DNA of 64,000 nucleotides from Pollenia angustigena (lineage: Eukaryota; Arthropoda; Insecta; Diptera; Polleniidae): NCBI GenBank assembly GCA_930367215.1, contig OV884056.1:284004067-284068066 (forward strand), written 5' to 3'. Each line of letters starts with the position of its first letter. Within the stretch, counting starts at the first letter, position 1. The translations under genes were made by a program, and so were the position numbers. Under the pieces are notes generated by a model. It worked only from the letters and a program-made list of their open reading frames with translations. It was not told the DNA's origin and searched no databases. This document shows positions 8,401-18,500 of the stretch, in pieces.

Positions 8401-10699
8401 GCAATTTTGTTGTGGTGCTGTCGGGTTTGAAAACAGCATGGTGGGGCAAATAATAAGTGCCGCTGTCACCATTTATGGGGGTAACTTTGGTCATTTGACC
8501 CAGAGTAGAGTACTCTGTGATTACCTGATCGTATTCAGTTTTAAGTTGGGGGTTTTTAATTAATCTCGCCTCGTTTCGTAGAAACTGGGAGAAAGCGATT
8601 TTTCGAGAGGGGCCAATATTTAATTTTTCAGGGTAATCTTTTTTAAAAGGGAGTGAAACGACATATCGACCTTCTTTATTTCGGAACGTAGTGGATGTGT
8701 ACAAATTTTCGCAGTATGTGTCCTCCGGGGAGGACGTTTTTACCCTCGGGATATCCTCGAGCTCCCAGAACCGCTGAATTTGATTATTCAATTCTATGGA
8801 GCTAAAAAATGATAAGACCGCCTTTCCGCACGGGTGTGCGGGTACCTTTCCCGTAATTATCCACCCGAAAACTGTATTTTGGGCAAGCAAGGATTGCTGT
8901 GAGTCTCTTTGTAGACCGTCCAGAATAATTTTTGGGTAAACATCTGCACCAAGCAGTAAATCTATCTCACGACAGCTGTGGCGATAAGTATCAGCCAGTC
9001 GCAAGTTGGAGAACTCGCTATTTTTTATTGCTGATGAGGGGTAAAAGGGAAGGTGACCGGTAAGTTTATTGATGATTAAGGCATCCGAAAAGACTTCAAA
9101 CGATCTGTCAACCGGGGATCCGATTCTTACGTGGCAGCTTTGGGTGGAAGTTGCAGTGACGGAGTCACTTAACCCGTGAACTTGGGCTGCTGATGGCCGT
9201 GTATAAAGACCAAGATGCCTTTGCAATTTTTTCGAAATAAATGTTGCCTCCGAGGCAGAGTCGATTAGGGCACGAACAGTACATTTGAGGTCGTTATTGT
9301 AGACGTCGACTAACGCTGTACCGAGTACTACAGACTGTGTAGTGGGTTCAAGGTGAGTTGAAAACGATTGCAGCGTTCTATTCGCTGCTTGGGACGAAGT
9401 GGAAGGGGTCACATCTAAAGCGGGAAGGGGGTTATTATTTTGGTGAACGGGGGTACTTTTAACGTTATTGTTGTTATTTGGTGTTTTCTTCCCGTCAACG
9501 CGATGAAGCAGCGAATGGTGTTTTCCCTTACATACCTTGCAGGTGTATTTACTCTGGCAGGTATTAGATCCGTGGGATGTTCCCAGGCAGTTAGTGCACT
9601 TATTTTGCTTTTTCACCGTTGCGTATCTGTCTGCAACAGACATGGCCAGAAATACGGCGCAACATCTAAGCGGGTGAAATTCGGAGCACAGCGCACATTT
9701 ACCCTTGTTGTCAGGGGCAATGTTGGTCTGATAGCTTTTCACCTTGGGCCCTTGGGATGAAGATTTTGAAGGTTTTGGGGCATGCGAGTTTGAAAACGTT
9801 GATCGAATATCCGCGACCGACTCTAAAGTTTGAAACCTTGATGATAAGAAATCATCTAAGGCTTTCCACGTTGGCAAATCAGTGGTACGCGGCAAAGATT
9901 GTTCCCATAAGCTCAGTGTGGTCTCAGGTAGACACGTTGAGCAAATATAGACAAAAATTACATCCCAATTGTCGACTTCAATGTTTAATAAACGAAGGTT
10001 GGTGATACAATCATTAATTGTGCGTTGTAAACGTCTAAGATCGGAACCAGTTTCCTTTGAAGTGGGCTTTATGTTGAAAAGCGACTTAAGTTGGGCGTTC
10101 ACTAATATTCGCTTATTTTCATAGCGATGAACTAAATTTTGCCAGGCCATATTAAAACCATCATTGGTCATAGGGCATGTTTTTAAAAGCTCTCGCGCTT
10201 CACCCTGAGTTTTCTTGACCAGATGGCACATTTTCTCTACTGGTGACAGACGCTTATTATTGCGGTATAGGGCCGTGAACATGTCACGGAAAGTTGGCCA
10301 TGATTTATAGTCACCATGAAAGACTTCGGTATCGCATGGGGGTAAAGAAATGTGTGGGGTCATATCGCGGTTGCTATCATTCGAGGGGGAGGCTGTCTTG
10401 GCATTGGCTTGTAGAGCCTCGCTAAGTTCGTGGATCCTTGCGATCACAGCTTTGTGGCTGCCAAAGGTAGAGTAAAAACGTCCCCGTAAGGTTTCCAGAT
10501 CGATCTCCTCTTTGAGAGTTTCATAATTATCTATGGCAGATTCATAGCTCGACTCGAAGCTTGACCAGAGACGATCTATTTGTTTTTCGTCAGCCTCGAG
10601 GGAGTGTCGCGTGTGCGACTCTACCTTTAGACCGTCAAAGTATGTTTTGAATTCGACTACACGATCCGAGTAACGTATGACATTTTTTACCGATGCCAT
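5471..10699 (-). CDS. BEL/Pao gag-pol polyprotein (1742 aa), copy A
   Basis: A single uninterrupted frame encodes all enzymatic functions. In order: a gag region with the DUF1759-type block (about 110-260), CCHC/HHC zinc clusters (about 333-402), an aspartic protease with LIDSASEATF (Asp near 477), and a reverse transcriptase with LRVVFNAS and YVDD (about 886-889). Next come a Pao-type RNase H (FCDASEKAYA about 1065; LWTDSTIVLAWL about 1138), the integrase HHCC finger (CVTCVRH about 1408) and a DDE core (GVDFAGPF about 1442, YSDNGTAF about 1508, WEAGVKSF about 1562). The C-terminal DUF5641-like domain ends near 1735. Length and domain order are standard for BEL/Pao elements. The ATG at 10699 (AAAAATGGC context) is the first AUG after about 1 kb of ATG-free leader. 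The product would act in cytoplasmic virus-like particles and in the nucleus at integration. Confidence 0.96.
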   Translation of the reverse strand: MASVKNVIRYSDRVVEFKTYFDGLKVESHTRHSLEADEKQIDRLWSSFESSYESAIDNYETLKEEIDLETLRGRFYSTFGSHKAVIARIHELSEALQANAKTASPSNDSNRDMTPHISLPPCDTEVFHGDYKSWPTFRDMFTALYRNNKRLSPVEKMCHLVKKTQGEARELLKTCPMTNDGFNMAWQNLVHRYENKRILVNAQLKSLFNIKPTSKETGSDLRRLQRTINDCITNLRLLNIEVDNWDVIFVYICSTCLPETTLSLWEQSLPRTTDLPTWKALDDFLSSRFQTLESVADIRSTFSNSHAPKPSKSSSQGPKVKSYQTNIAPDNKGKCALCSEFHPLRCCAVFLAMSVADRYATVKKQNKCTNCLGTSHGSNTCQSKYTCKVCKGKHHSLLHRVDGKKTPNNNNNVKSTPVHQNNNPLPALDVTPSTSSQAANRTLQSFSTHLEPTTQSVVLGTALVDVYNNDLKCTVRALIDSASEATFISKKLQRHLGLYTRPSAAQVHGLSDSVTATSTQSCHVRIGSPVDRSFEVFSDALIINKLTGHLPFYPSSAIKNSEFSNLRLADTYRHSCREIDLLLGADVYPKIILDGLQRDSQQSLLAQNTVFGWIITGKVPAHPCGKAVLSFFSSIELNNQIQRFWELEDIPRVKTSSPEDTYCENLYTSTTFRNKEGRYVVSLPFKKDYPEKLNIGPSRKIAFSQFLRNEARLIKNPQLKTEYDQVITEYSTLGQMTKVTPINGDSGTYYLPHHAVFKPDSTTTKLRVVFNASSPSSNGISLNDLLHPGPVLQSDLMILLLRWRFFRYVFNADIEKMYRQILVHPKHTPFQRILHRDSPNELTQDFELNTVTFGVNCAPYLAIRTLLELAKESESTSPQACEILRNHMYVDDVLSGAHTISSAIKFRDELIAVLKTAGFALRKWTSNNEMVLQGLPSTHLLGEEFLQLSESSITKTLGLRWNAGNDQFYFKLKAKPNRELTTKRCVLSEIAKLFDPAGWLSPKIIMAKIIMQQIWKDGTDWDEDLNPLTMNKWREFLDDYIKIEEVRIPRFIDYDPAYKVELHGFCDASEKAYAAAIYIRSENDGFVTSHLLAAKSKVAPVKFVSLPRKELCGAELLANMMDSIQAQLNLKDYKIFLWTDSTIVLAWLRKPAHKWKTFVENRVSSIIEKVGKDSWSHVESKSNPADLASRGISVRDLSSSELWWRGPAWLRRPHSDWPSRDKEFDTEEEIRTIRAHPTLIKQDDILEYFSDLPRALRVIGYIFRFYKRTRTKLAAEEISQKTLSAKEIISVKNCLIVACQKSHFSEEYLQLSERKPLPRKSSLLTFNPFLDSNGIMRINGRLADSPTLRYDERYPILLPYHARFTRLFLMYLHKHTLHGQNALLHRLTRLRYYVPKLKMLIKTILSHCVTCVRHKSQIGQQIMAALPPERVSLSRPFCRTGVDFAGPFDIKSYAGRGCRVTKGYVLVFVCFSTKAIHLEATGDISTQAFLAAFARFFSRRGTPHDMYSDNGTAFVGAANVLHGDQQHFLSKIQKGLLSQDGFTPVDWHFIPPGAPHMGGLWEAGVKSFKAHFKKLCHSQSFTYEEFSTMLARIEACLNSRPLSPMNEDPKDLCALTPGHFLVGTPLLSPPEPDLSSHSLSYVNRWQKLKILHHHLARRWKEEYLTELHKRNKWKHPQRDFAIGDLVVIRHDNLPPNQWRLGRIEKIFTGPDSRVRVSEIRTANGLITRPIVKLVLLPPPSKA

Positions 10700-10753
10700 T
10701 TTTATTGAAACTTTAGGAATTTTTGTTTAAGAGAATTAAGATGAATTTTCGAT

Positions 10754-11614
10754 GGTGCTTCGTAAAAGCGATCGCGGTGAAAATTATTTGGGAAGTGGTT
10801 AATTGTATTTTAAGAAATTTTCAAAGGTGCTTCGTAAAAGCGACCACAGAAAGTATGGGCAAAAATTTAAAGCAATTCTCAAAGGTGCTTCGTAAAAGCG
10901 ACCAAAGAAAATATGGGCAAAAAATTTAAAAGAAATTTTCAAAGGTGCTTCGTAAAAGCGACCGAAGAAAATTATTGAAGAAAATTTAAAGAAATTTTCG
11001 AAGGTGCTTCGTAAAAGCGACCTAATAAAATTATGGGAAAAATTTGAGAAATTTTTAAGGTTTAATTTTATTGAGTAATTTAAAGAAATTTTCAAAGGGG
11101 CTTCGTAAAAGCAGCCAATGAAAAACTGATGGCGACAATTTAAATGAAATTTCAAAGGTGCTTCGCAAAAGCGACCGATGAAAATAGTTGGCAAATATTT
11201 AAAATGATGAATTTTCAAATAAATTTGTTGTTGAAAAAGTTTAAAGAAATTTTCAGAGGTGCTTCGTAAAAGCGACCGATGAAAATTTGTTGATTAAGTT
11301 TAAGAAACTCTGATGATTAATTTTTTAATAAATTTGTTATTAAAAAAAATGCTGTAAGAAATTTTCAGAGGTGCTTCGTAAAAGCGACCAAAGAAAATTT
11401 GTTGATAAAATTTAAAGAATTTTAAAAGCTGCTCCGCAAAGCGATCGATAAAAAATATTTGACAAAAGTTTAAAGAAACTTTTATAATTAATTTTTAATT
11501 AATTTATTGATGAAAAGTTTAAAGAAATTTTCAGAGGTGCTTCGTAAAAGCGACCGATGAAAATTTGTGGGTAGTATTTAAAGAATTTTTCAAAGGTGCT
11601 TCGTAAAAGCGACC
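10754..11614 (-). repeat. Leader array: 12 copies of a 20-bp core, copy A
   Basis: Twelve copies of GGTGCTTCGTAAAAGCGACC (two or three degenerate) start at 10754, 10826, 10884, 10944, 11003, 11097, 11157, 11258, 11370, 11428, 11536 and 11595. Most steps are 58-60 bp, the others 72 and 94-112 bp, and the spacers share TTTAAAGAAATTTTCA. The core can form a small GCTT/AAGC hairpin. The array lies in the untranslated leader immediately upstream of gag. The sense strand between 11717 and 10702 has no ATG, whereas the other strand has about twenty. Short open frames through the repeats (GRFYEAPLKIS motif) lack an AUG and are not called as genes. Confidence 0.9.
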
Positions 11615-11719
11615 GATGAAAATTAATTACGAAAAATTTAAAGAATTTTAAAATGGTTAATTTATAATATGTGTATATATGTATGTGGGTTATAATAATT
11701 CGTAATAAAGGGGCTATCA

Positions 11720-12922
11720 TGTGTCAGGGGATTTATTGCAATTTATTTAGGAATTTTCATACGTTCACTTTATTTTATAATGGTAATTATCTATTTAAAA
11801 GTAAATAATAATAGGTAATATAATAATAATTCTATTATATTTCCACTGACTTTTCGAGCTGCCCTCGTATCCAGCTGTTATTATAAATTGTCTTATATAC
11901 AATTCAATTTGTCCCAGTGACCTAGTTATTTTTATTTACTGATGTTACACCGTACATACATACATTTACTCGTCTGGTTCTTTGATATTTCGTTCTCTCA
12001 CCAAATATCAAAAACCAACGAGTTGATCGACTGCGTAAATTTGAGAATGATATGATATAAAAAGTTAACGTACTGCACAGGGAGATGTATTGCAGTTGAC
12101 GATTACTACAACAAAAAAAGATGCTTGCTGCTTAACCTTGAATGTTAAAGAGCAACTCACTTTTGCTTATGTTTCTCTTCTTTTTTTTTTTTGTGGTGTG
12201 TGTTTTTTTTGTCCATCAACTTGATGTGTTGGTGCTTATGAAATTGTTAATGTTAAAAAAACTGCGGGGGGATGATAATTATTTGCAGATTTTGTTCTTA
12301 TTCTTGTTGCGGTACAAACTTGTTTGTAGATTTTTTTTCTTTAGTTGTCTCGACTGTTGCTACTTCTGCTGAGTAGGTATGTTTGTTTGTACTTAGATGT
12401 ATGTATGTATGTATGTATGTAATTTTGGTGGTGGTTTTCTTTATAAGAGTAAATGCAGATTGTATGTAAGGATGTACATATGTATGTAGTTATTTCATAT
12501 TAATTCGGCTCATGAAAATAAGTACAAGTTTTTTTTCGTATGATTTTTTTTATAAGTTTAAGCGACCGTTAGGTTTATCGTATGATGATTTTTGGGAAAA
12601 AGCATGGCACATGATTTGGGAAAAAGAACCTGACACATGATAGGTAGTCACGAGGGGGGAACAATAATTTGGTTTTTCTTTTTTGTAGTTTTAGGTTTCT
12701 TATTTGAAACCGTTAACAGACACGATATGTACATACATATGTGCGTTCATATGTATGTATAAATTAAAAATTAGCACGTAATGCCGCGAGGGGGGTTATT
12801 ATGTATGATACGTATACTTATGGATGTAAGTATTTACGTATAGATTCGCACAGGGTATTGCGAGGGGGGTTATTGGACAATGGAATTGTCAAAAGGGTTT
12901 TTCCGGGTTATGGATGACCCGA
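11720..12922 (-). other. BEL/Pao copy A outer leader, non-coding
   Basis: This AT-rich segment lies between the repeat array and the primer-binding site. It has T runs, GTAT microsatellite runs (about 12402-12420) and several sense-strand ATGs. No coding domain was seen. Packaging and dimerisation signals would be expected here, but none can be proved by eye. Confidence 0.6.
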
Positions 12923-12940
12923 ATCCGGTTCGAAGGACCA
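12923..12940 (-). promoter_or_regulatory. tRNA primer-binding site, copy A
   Basis: The plus strand reads ATCCGGTTCGAAGGACCA, the 3' end of a tRNA including CCA, three bases inside the 5' LTR. From memory of fly tRNA 3' ends this best fits tRNA-Tyr (CGAAGGA acceptor). The same site is at 23031-23048 for copy B. Confidence 0.85.
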
Positions 12941-12943
12941 AAA

Positions 12944-13689
12944 TGTTTGGGCACACGGGGGTAGAGGTATATTGGGTTGAATAAAAGACACAATTGGGGG
13001 TACTTACCGGTACTGGTAGAAGTTGCTGAGATTCTACTGTCGCCGGCTGGTGGATGAGATAAGGTGCTGAACGGAATCAAACTGTTGGGACTGTTCCAGT
13101 CGTTCACGTGGAGATGTTTCCCTTGGAGCTGTTGTTGAAGTGGTAGCGGATGGCGTGGTCGACGCTGGAACGAAAGGTCTATAACACACACGTAACCACG
13201 CACGTTTTCACGATTAGGATATGATGAACCCTTTGGTTCGTCTATTCCTCTTGTGGTTTCTTTAAAAAATGGCACGCAATATTTCGTAAGCCTAAAGAAC
13301 ACTTTACTTTTATACTTTTTCCAGATTGGATTCAAGCTGTCAAGGAAAAACAACACTTTTTATTTTGATTGTTATTAGGTTATTCAAGTATAACAATTTT
13401 TATTTGAAATTGGGTTTTATTTTTATATGTAACAACACTTTTTGTATGTAGCTATGTAACAGTTTTAATTGCAACTCAAAAAAACTTATATTTTTAATTT
13501 TTTGTTTAAGGCACTGCACAATAAGAACTTCACTATTCAGAATTTATTACTTGAATGACAAAATTGACAAAAATGAAATATATAGCGGGAAAAAAAAAAC
13601 ATGACGAGTCAACTTACTCGTTATTGAAAAATGTAGGGTTTTCATGCTTTGCAAAATGTTGCAAGGTATGAAGGGTTTCCGTGCCTAAA
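12944..13689 (-). repeat. 5' LTR of BEL/Pao copy A, with promoter and splice donor
   Basis: The 746-bp LTR is nearly identical to 3584-4330. On the minus strand, TATATA (13584-13579) is followed 28 nt later by an initiator-like TCATTC (A at 13556) and then AATAAA (13548-13543), implying a short R region. A strong donor, CCG|GTAAGT, has its GT at 13007-13006. Between the predicted start and the donor there is no sense ATG. The far end lacks the terminal CA where it abuts LTR3 (GTGCCTAAA joined to TGTTTGGG). Confidence 0.9.
13543..13584 (-). promoter_or_regulatory. BEL/Pao LTR core promoter and poly(A) signal
   Basis: A TATA box at 13584-13579 has an initiator match TCATTC at 13558-13553 at the canonical 28-nt spacing, with AATAAA at 13548-13543. 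The signals are clear by motif; actual start and cleavage sites are inferred. The same set occurs in LTR1 (4182-4223) and LTR3. Confidence 0.65.
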
Positions 13690-14435
13690 TGTTTGGGCAC
13701 ACGGGGGTAGAGGTATATTGGGTTGAATAAAAGACACAATTGGGGGTACTTACCGGTACTGGTAGAAGTTGCTGAGATTCTACTGTCGCCGGCTGGTGGA
13801 TGAGATAAGGTGCTGAACGGAATCAAACTGTTGGGACTGTTCCAGTCGTTCACGTGGAGATGTTTCCCTTGGAGCTGTTGTTGAAGTGGTAGCGGATGGC
13901 GTGGTCGACGCTGGAACGAAAGGTCTATAACACACACGTAACCACGCACGTTTTCACGATTAGGATATGATGAACCCTTTGGTTCGTCTATTCCTCTTGT
14001 GGTTTCTTTAAAAAATGGCACGCAATATTTCGTAAGCCTAAAGAACACTTTACTTTTATACTTTTTCCAGATTGGATTCAAGCTGTCAAGGAAAAACAAC
14101 ACTTTTTATTTTGATTGTTATTAGGTTATTCAAGTATAACAATTTTTATTTGAAATTGGGTTTTATTTTTATATGTAACAACACTTTTTGTATGTAGCTA
14201 TGTAACAGTTTTAATTGCAACTCAAAAAAACTTATATTTTTAATTTTTTGTTTAAGGCACTGCACAATAAGAACTTCACTATTCAGAATTTATTACTTGA
14301 ATGACAAAATTGACAAAAATGAAATATATAGCGGGAAAAAAAAACATGACGAGTCAACTTACTCGTTATTGAAAAATGTAGGGTTTTCATGCTTTGCAAA
14401 ATGTTGCAAGGTATGAAGGGTTTCCGTGCCTAAAC
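13690..14435 (-). repeat. 3' LTR of BEL/Pao copy B
   Basis: This 746-bp LTR starts TGTTTGGGCAC and ends GTGCCTAAACA, and is nearly identical to the other two. It directly abuts the 5' LTR of copy A, giving an LTR-LTR junction instead of the single shared LTR expected from homologous recombination. Confidence 0.92.
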
Positions 14436-14748
14436 ATCCCGCCCCCCCTTGGTATAACCAAGATAACCACGAGGGCAGGTTGTACAGGCCTAGAAATCCT
14501 AGCCACGGACAAGCAGTTAAGTTCTAATAAGGTTGCAAAATAATTCATATAATAAATTCAATAGTAACATTAGTGAAGTGAAAATATAAAAAGTTATCAT
14601 ACAATTCAAGGGAAATACAAAAAAAAATAATTTCATTAATTAGGATGCATAGGTATAAACATAAGGGCAAGTATAATTCATGATTAAATTCGATATAATT
14701 TCATTAAAAAAGTGTATCAATGTTGGTTGATGGTAAAGATGTTGTCGT

Positions 14749-15534
14749 TTAAACTCCAAATTTTCCAATGATGACCCATCCTAGTACAGTGTCTTGGGCG
14801 ACTGGAGAGCCAATTGAGGCCAGTTGAATCCCGTTGCGTATGATTCGTGGGTAGATATCTGCTCCCAGGACAAGGTTGATGGAGTTACTTTCGAAGAAAT
14901 CTGGATCAGCCAGCCGTAAATTACGATATGCGTCTGCGACACTACGATCGAGATGTTTAGCTGGTGGTTTTAAGGGTAACTCACTGGAAACCTTGGCCCT
15001 TACAGTAAATGTCCCGTGTTCTTCTTCAAACCGGGTCCGAAACGTCAATTGACACCATTTGTCCGCATTAAACCGTTCAAACGGCAGGTGGTACCGTTCA
15101 ACAATAAATGGTGCGATTAAACTTGTAGTTGCGCACGGATTTAGAAGGCCGCGGACCATGTTCCACTCATTGTCTAAACGAATTTGCAGCAATACTGTAG
15201 GGATCACGGTGGTGTCATCTGCTCGACTCAAATTCTCGTTTGCTCTGGTGATCTCAGGCTGATGAAGGAGAGTATGGTGTTGTCCATTGCAGTCGTGACA
15301 GCGCTCACTGCTGCGACAGTTTTTGAGACAATGAGAGTGGGCGAGGCAATTTCGGCAGTACTGGTGACGCTTAACGATGTCCTTTCTGTCAGAGACGGTC
15401 ATTCGCAAAAATTTGCTGCATTTGCGGAGTGGATGGCCCTTACGGCATAGGCGGCAGTCCGGGTTTTTAGAACGTGGTTGCACTCGTTTGCTCCGCTCTT
15501 CGACGGGAGAAACTTCGCGGCTGCGGTGGTGCAT
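14749..15534 (-). CDS. BEL/Pao ORF2: zinc-knuckle plus protease-like protein (261 aa), copy B
   Basis: The translation is identical to the copy A ORF2, including the zinc clusters (residues 27-91), the Asn-132 substitution in the protease loop and the LGADIYP block. The acceptor (polypyrimidine-CAG, 15535-15568) is retained, but this copy has lost its own LTR donor and promoter, so expression would need read-through from upstream. Conservation between the two copies says only that they are recent. Confidence 0.88.
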   Translation of the reverse strand: MHHRSREVSPVEERSKRVQPRSKNPDCRLCRKGHPLRKCSKFLRMTVSDRKDIVKRHQYCRNCLAHSHCLKNCRSSERCHDCNGQHHTLLHQPEITRANENLSRADDTTVIPTVLLQIRLDNEWNMVRGLLNPCATTSLIAPFIVERYHLPFERFNADKWCQLTFRTRFEEEHGTFTVRAKVSSELPLKPPAKHLDRSVADAYRNLRLADPDFFESNSINLVLGADIYPRIIRNGIQLASIGSPVAQDTVLGWVIIGKFGV

Positions 15535-15576
15535 AGTTACTGTAATGAGGAAAAAATAAGGGGGGAAAATTAATTG

Positions 15577-18500
15577 TCATGCCTTTGACGGGGGTGGCAG
15601 TAGCACAAGTTTTACAATCGGACGGGTTATGAGGCCATTAGCGGTGCGGATTTCAGAAACTCTAACTCGGCTATCGGGACCAGTAAAGATTTTTTCAATG
15701 CGACCCAGACGCCATTGATTTGGGGGTAAGTTATCGTGTCGAATAACTACCAGATCGCCGATGGCAAAGTCTCGCTGAGGGTGTTTCCATTTATTTCGCT
15801 TGTGAAGTTCGGTGAGGTATTCTTCCTTCCATCTACGTGCCAAGTGATGGTGAAGAATTTTTAGCTTTTGCCAACGATTGACATAGCTGAGGGAATGGCT
15901 GGATAAGTCAGGTTCGGGGGGAGACAAAAGTGGGGTTCCGACGAGAAAATGACCTGGCGTCAGGGCGCATAAGTCTTTTGGGTCCTCATTCATGGGGCTT
16001 AAAGGTCTTGAATTTAAGCACGCCTCAATTCGTGCTAGCATTGTGCTGAATTCTTCATAAGTAAAACTTTGACTATGGCACAGTTTCTTGAAATGGGCCT
16101 TGAAACTTTTGACCCCTGCCTCCCAAAGGCCACCCATATGGGGGGCGCCAGGGGGGATGAAGTGCCAGTCGACGGGAGTAAATCCATCCTGAGAGAGAAG
16201 GCCCTTTTGAATCTTAGACAAGAAATGTTGTTGATCGCCATGGAGGACATTAGCAGCGCCTACAAAGGCGGTGCCATTGTCGGAGTACATATCGTGGGGG
16301 GTGCCTCGTCGTGAAAAGAACCGAGCAAAGGCGGCAAGAAAGGCTTGTGTGGATATATCGCCGGTAGCTTCGAGATGGATCGCTTTTGTTGAAAAGCATA
16401 CGAAGACCAACACGTATCCTTTGGTGACTCTACAGCCACGACCCGCATAAGATTTTATGTCAAAAGGCCCCGCGAAGTCTACGCCAGTGCGACAAAAAGG
16501 GCGTGATAAACTTACACGTTCGGGGGGTAAAGCGGCCATAATCTGTTGACCAATTTGGCTTTTATGTCTCACGCATGTTACGCAATGGGATAAAATAGTT
16601 TTTATCAGCATTTTCAGTTTAGGGACGTAGTAACGGAGTCTTGTCAAGCGATGTAAAAGCGCATTTTGACCATGTAGAGTGTGTTTGTGTAAATACATGA
16701 GAAACAATCTGGTGAAGCGCGCATGGTAAGGCAATAAAATGGGGTAACGTTCATCATAGCGCAAGGTAGGAGAATCTGCCAATCGACCATTTATTCGCAT
16801 GATTCCGTTGGAATCAAGAAAGGGGTTAAAAGTTAGAAGCGAGCTTTTCCGAGGCAGTGGTTTTCTTTCAGATAACTGTAAGTATTCTTCGCTAAAGTGG
16901 GATTTTTGACAAGCGACTATTAGACAATTTTTTACGGAAATTATTTCCTTGGCCGACAGTGTTTTTTGACTTATCTCTTCCGCTGCCAACTTGGTTCTTG
17001 TGCGTTTATAAAATCGAAAAATATAACCGATTACTCTTAGCGCTCGAGGTAGGTCTGAAAAATACTCAAGAATATCGTCTTGCTTTATCAAGGTTGGATG
17101 TGCACGAATTGTTCTAATTTCTTCTTCTGTGTCAAACTCCTTGTCTCGCGATGGCCAGTCTGAATGAGGACGTCTTAGCCAAGCGGGCCCACGCCACCAC
17201 AACTCACTAGATGACAAGTCACGTACTGAAATGCCACGTGAGGCCAAGTCAGCGGGGTTACTTTTTGATTCGACATGAGACCACGAATCCTTTCCTACCT
17301 TTTCGATTATAGACGAAACTCGATTTTCGACGAACGTTTTCCACTTATGAGCTGGTTTTCTCAACCACGCCAACACGATGGTGGAATCTGTCCACAGGAA
17401 AATTTTATAGTCTTTGAGATTGAGTTGCGCTTGAATAGAATCCATCATATTCGCCAGCAATTCTGCTCCACATAATTCCTTACGTGGTAGGGAAACAAAT
17501 TTAACGGGAGCAACTTTCGATTTTGCTGCTAAAAGGTGGCTAGTGACAAATCCGTCATTTTCAGAGCGAATATAGATGGCGGCTGCGTACGCCTTTTCTG
17601 ACGCGTCGCAGAAACCGTGCAACTCGACTTTGTAGGCAGGATCGTAATCTATGAAACGGGGAATTCTGACTTCTTCAATCTTTATGTAGTCATCGAGAAA
17701 TTCGCGCCATTTGTTCATAGTAAGGGGGTTCAAATCTTCATCCCAATCAGTACCATCTTTCCATATTTGCTGCATGATTATTTTTGCCATTATAATTTTG
17801 GGAGATAGCCATCCAGCTGGGTCGAATAACTTGGCAATTTCAGAAAGCACACATCTTTTTGTGGTTAATTCGCGATTCGGTTTAGCTTTGAGCTTGAAAT
17901 AAAATTGGTCGTTACCAGCATTCCACCTGAGTCCTAAAGTTTTCGTAATACTGGACTCAGACAGTTGAAGGAATTCTTCACCTAGCAGGTGTGTTGAAGG
18001 CAGACCTTGCAGCACCATTTCGTTGTTAGACGTCCATTTTCGTAGCGCAAAACCTGCTGTTTTGAGAACTGCTATAAGTTCATCGCGAAATTTTATTGCC
18101 GACGATATGGTATGGGCACCCGAAAGGACATCATCAACATACATGTGATTTCGCAAGATTTCACATGCTTGAGGGGAAGTGGATTCGCTTTCTTTTGCGA
18201 GTTCTAGCAACGTTCTTATGGCTAGATAGGGCGCACAGTTCACCCCGAAGGTGACTGTGTTCAACTCAAAGTCCTGGGTTAACTCATTCGGGGAATCACG
18301 ATGCAAAATTCGTTGAAAGGGGGTGTGCTTGGGGTGCACCAAGATTTGGCGGTACATTTTTTCGATGTCCGCGTTAAACACGTAGCGGAAAAATCTCCAT
18401 CTCAATAGCAAAATCATTAAATCTGACTGCAGAACGGGGCCAGGATGAAGTAAATCATTAAGGCTTATGCCATTGGATGAGGGGCTGGAGGCATTAAATA

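Larger units (their letters stand above)
3584..13689 (-). mobile_element. BEL/Pao LTR retrotransposon, copy A (complete)
   Basis: The element reads right to left: 5' LTR 12944-13689, primer-binding site 12923-12940, a 2.2-kb leader with a tandem repeat array, a gag-pol polyprotein (10699-5471), a second ORF (5428-4643), polypurine tract 4331-4344 and 3' LTR 3584-4330. The LTRs are 746-747 bp with TGTTTGGGCAC/TGTTTAGGCAC inverted ends and are virtually identical, so the insertion is young. All ORFs are open. It abuts copy B at 13689/13690 without intervening DNA. Confidence 0.95.

Noticed and set aside
10799..11720. Frames through the leader array encoding GRFYEAPLKIS repeats
   Set aside because: The interior frames start only at non-ATG codons, and the single ATG-started one (11720) is an upstream ORF over repeats. 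Their repetition follows the DNA repeat.
12402..12422. GTAT microsatellites and other spaced repeats as a CRISPR-like array
   Set aside because: Simple-sequence runs in a eukaryotic genome without unique spacers or associated genes.
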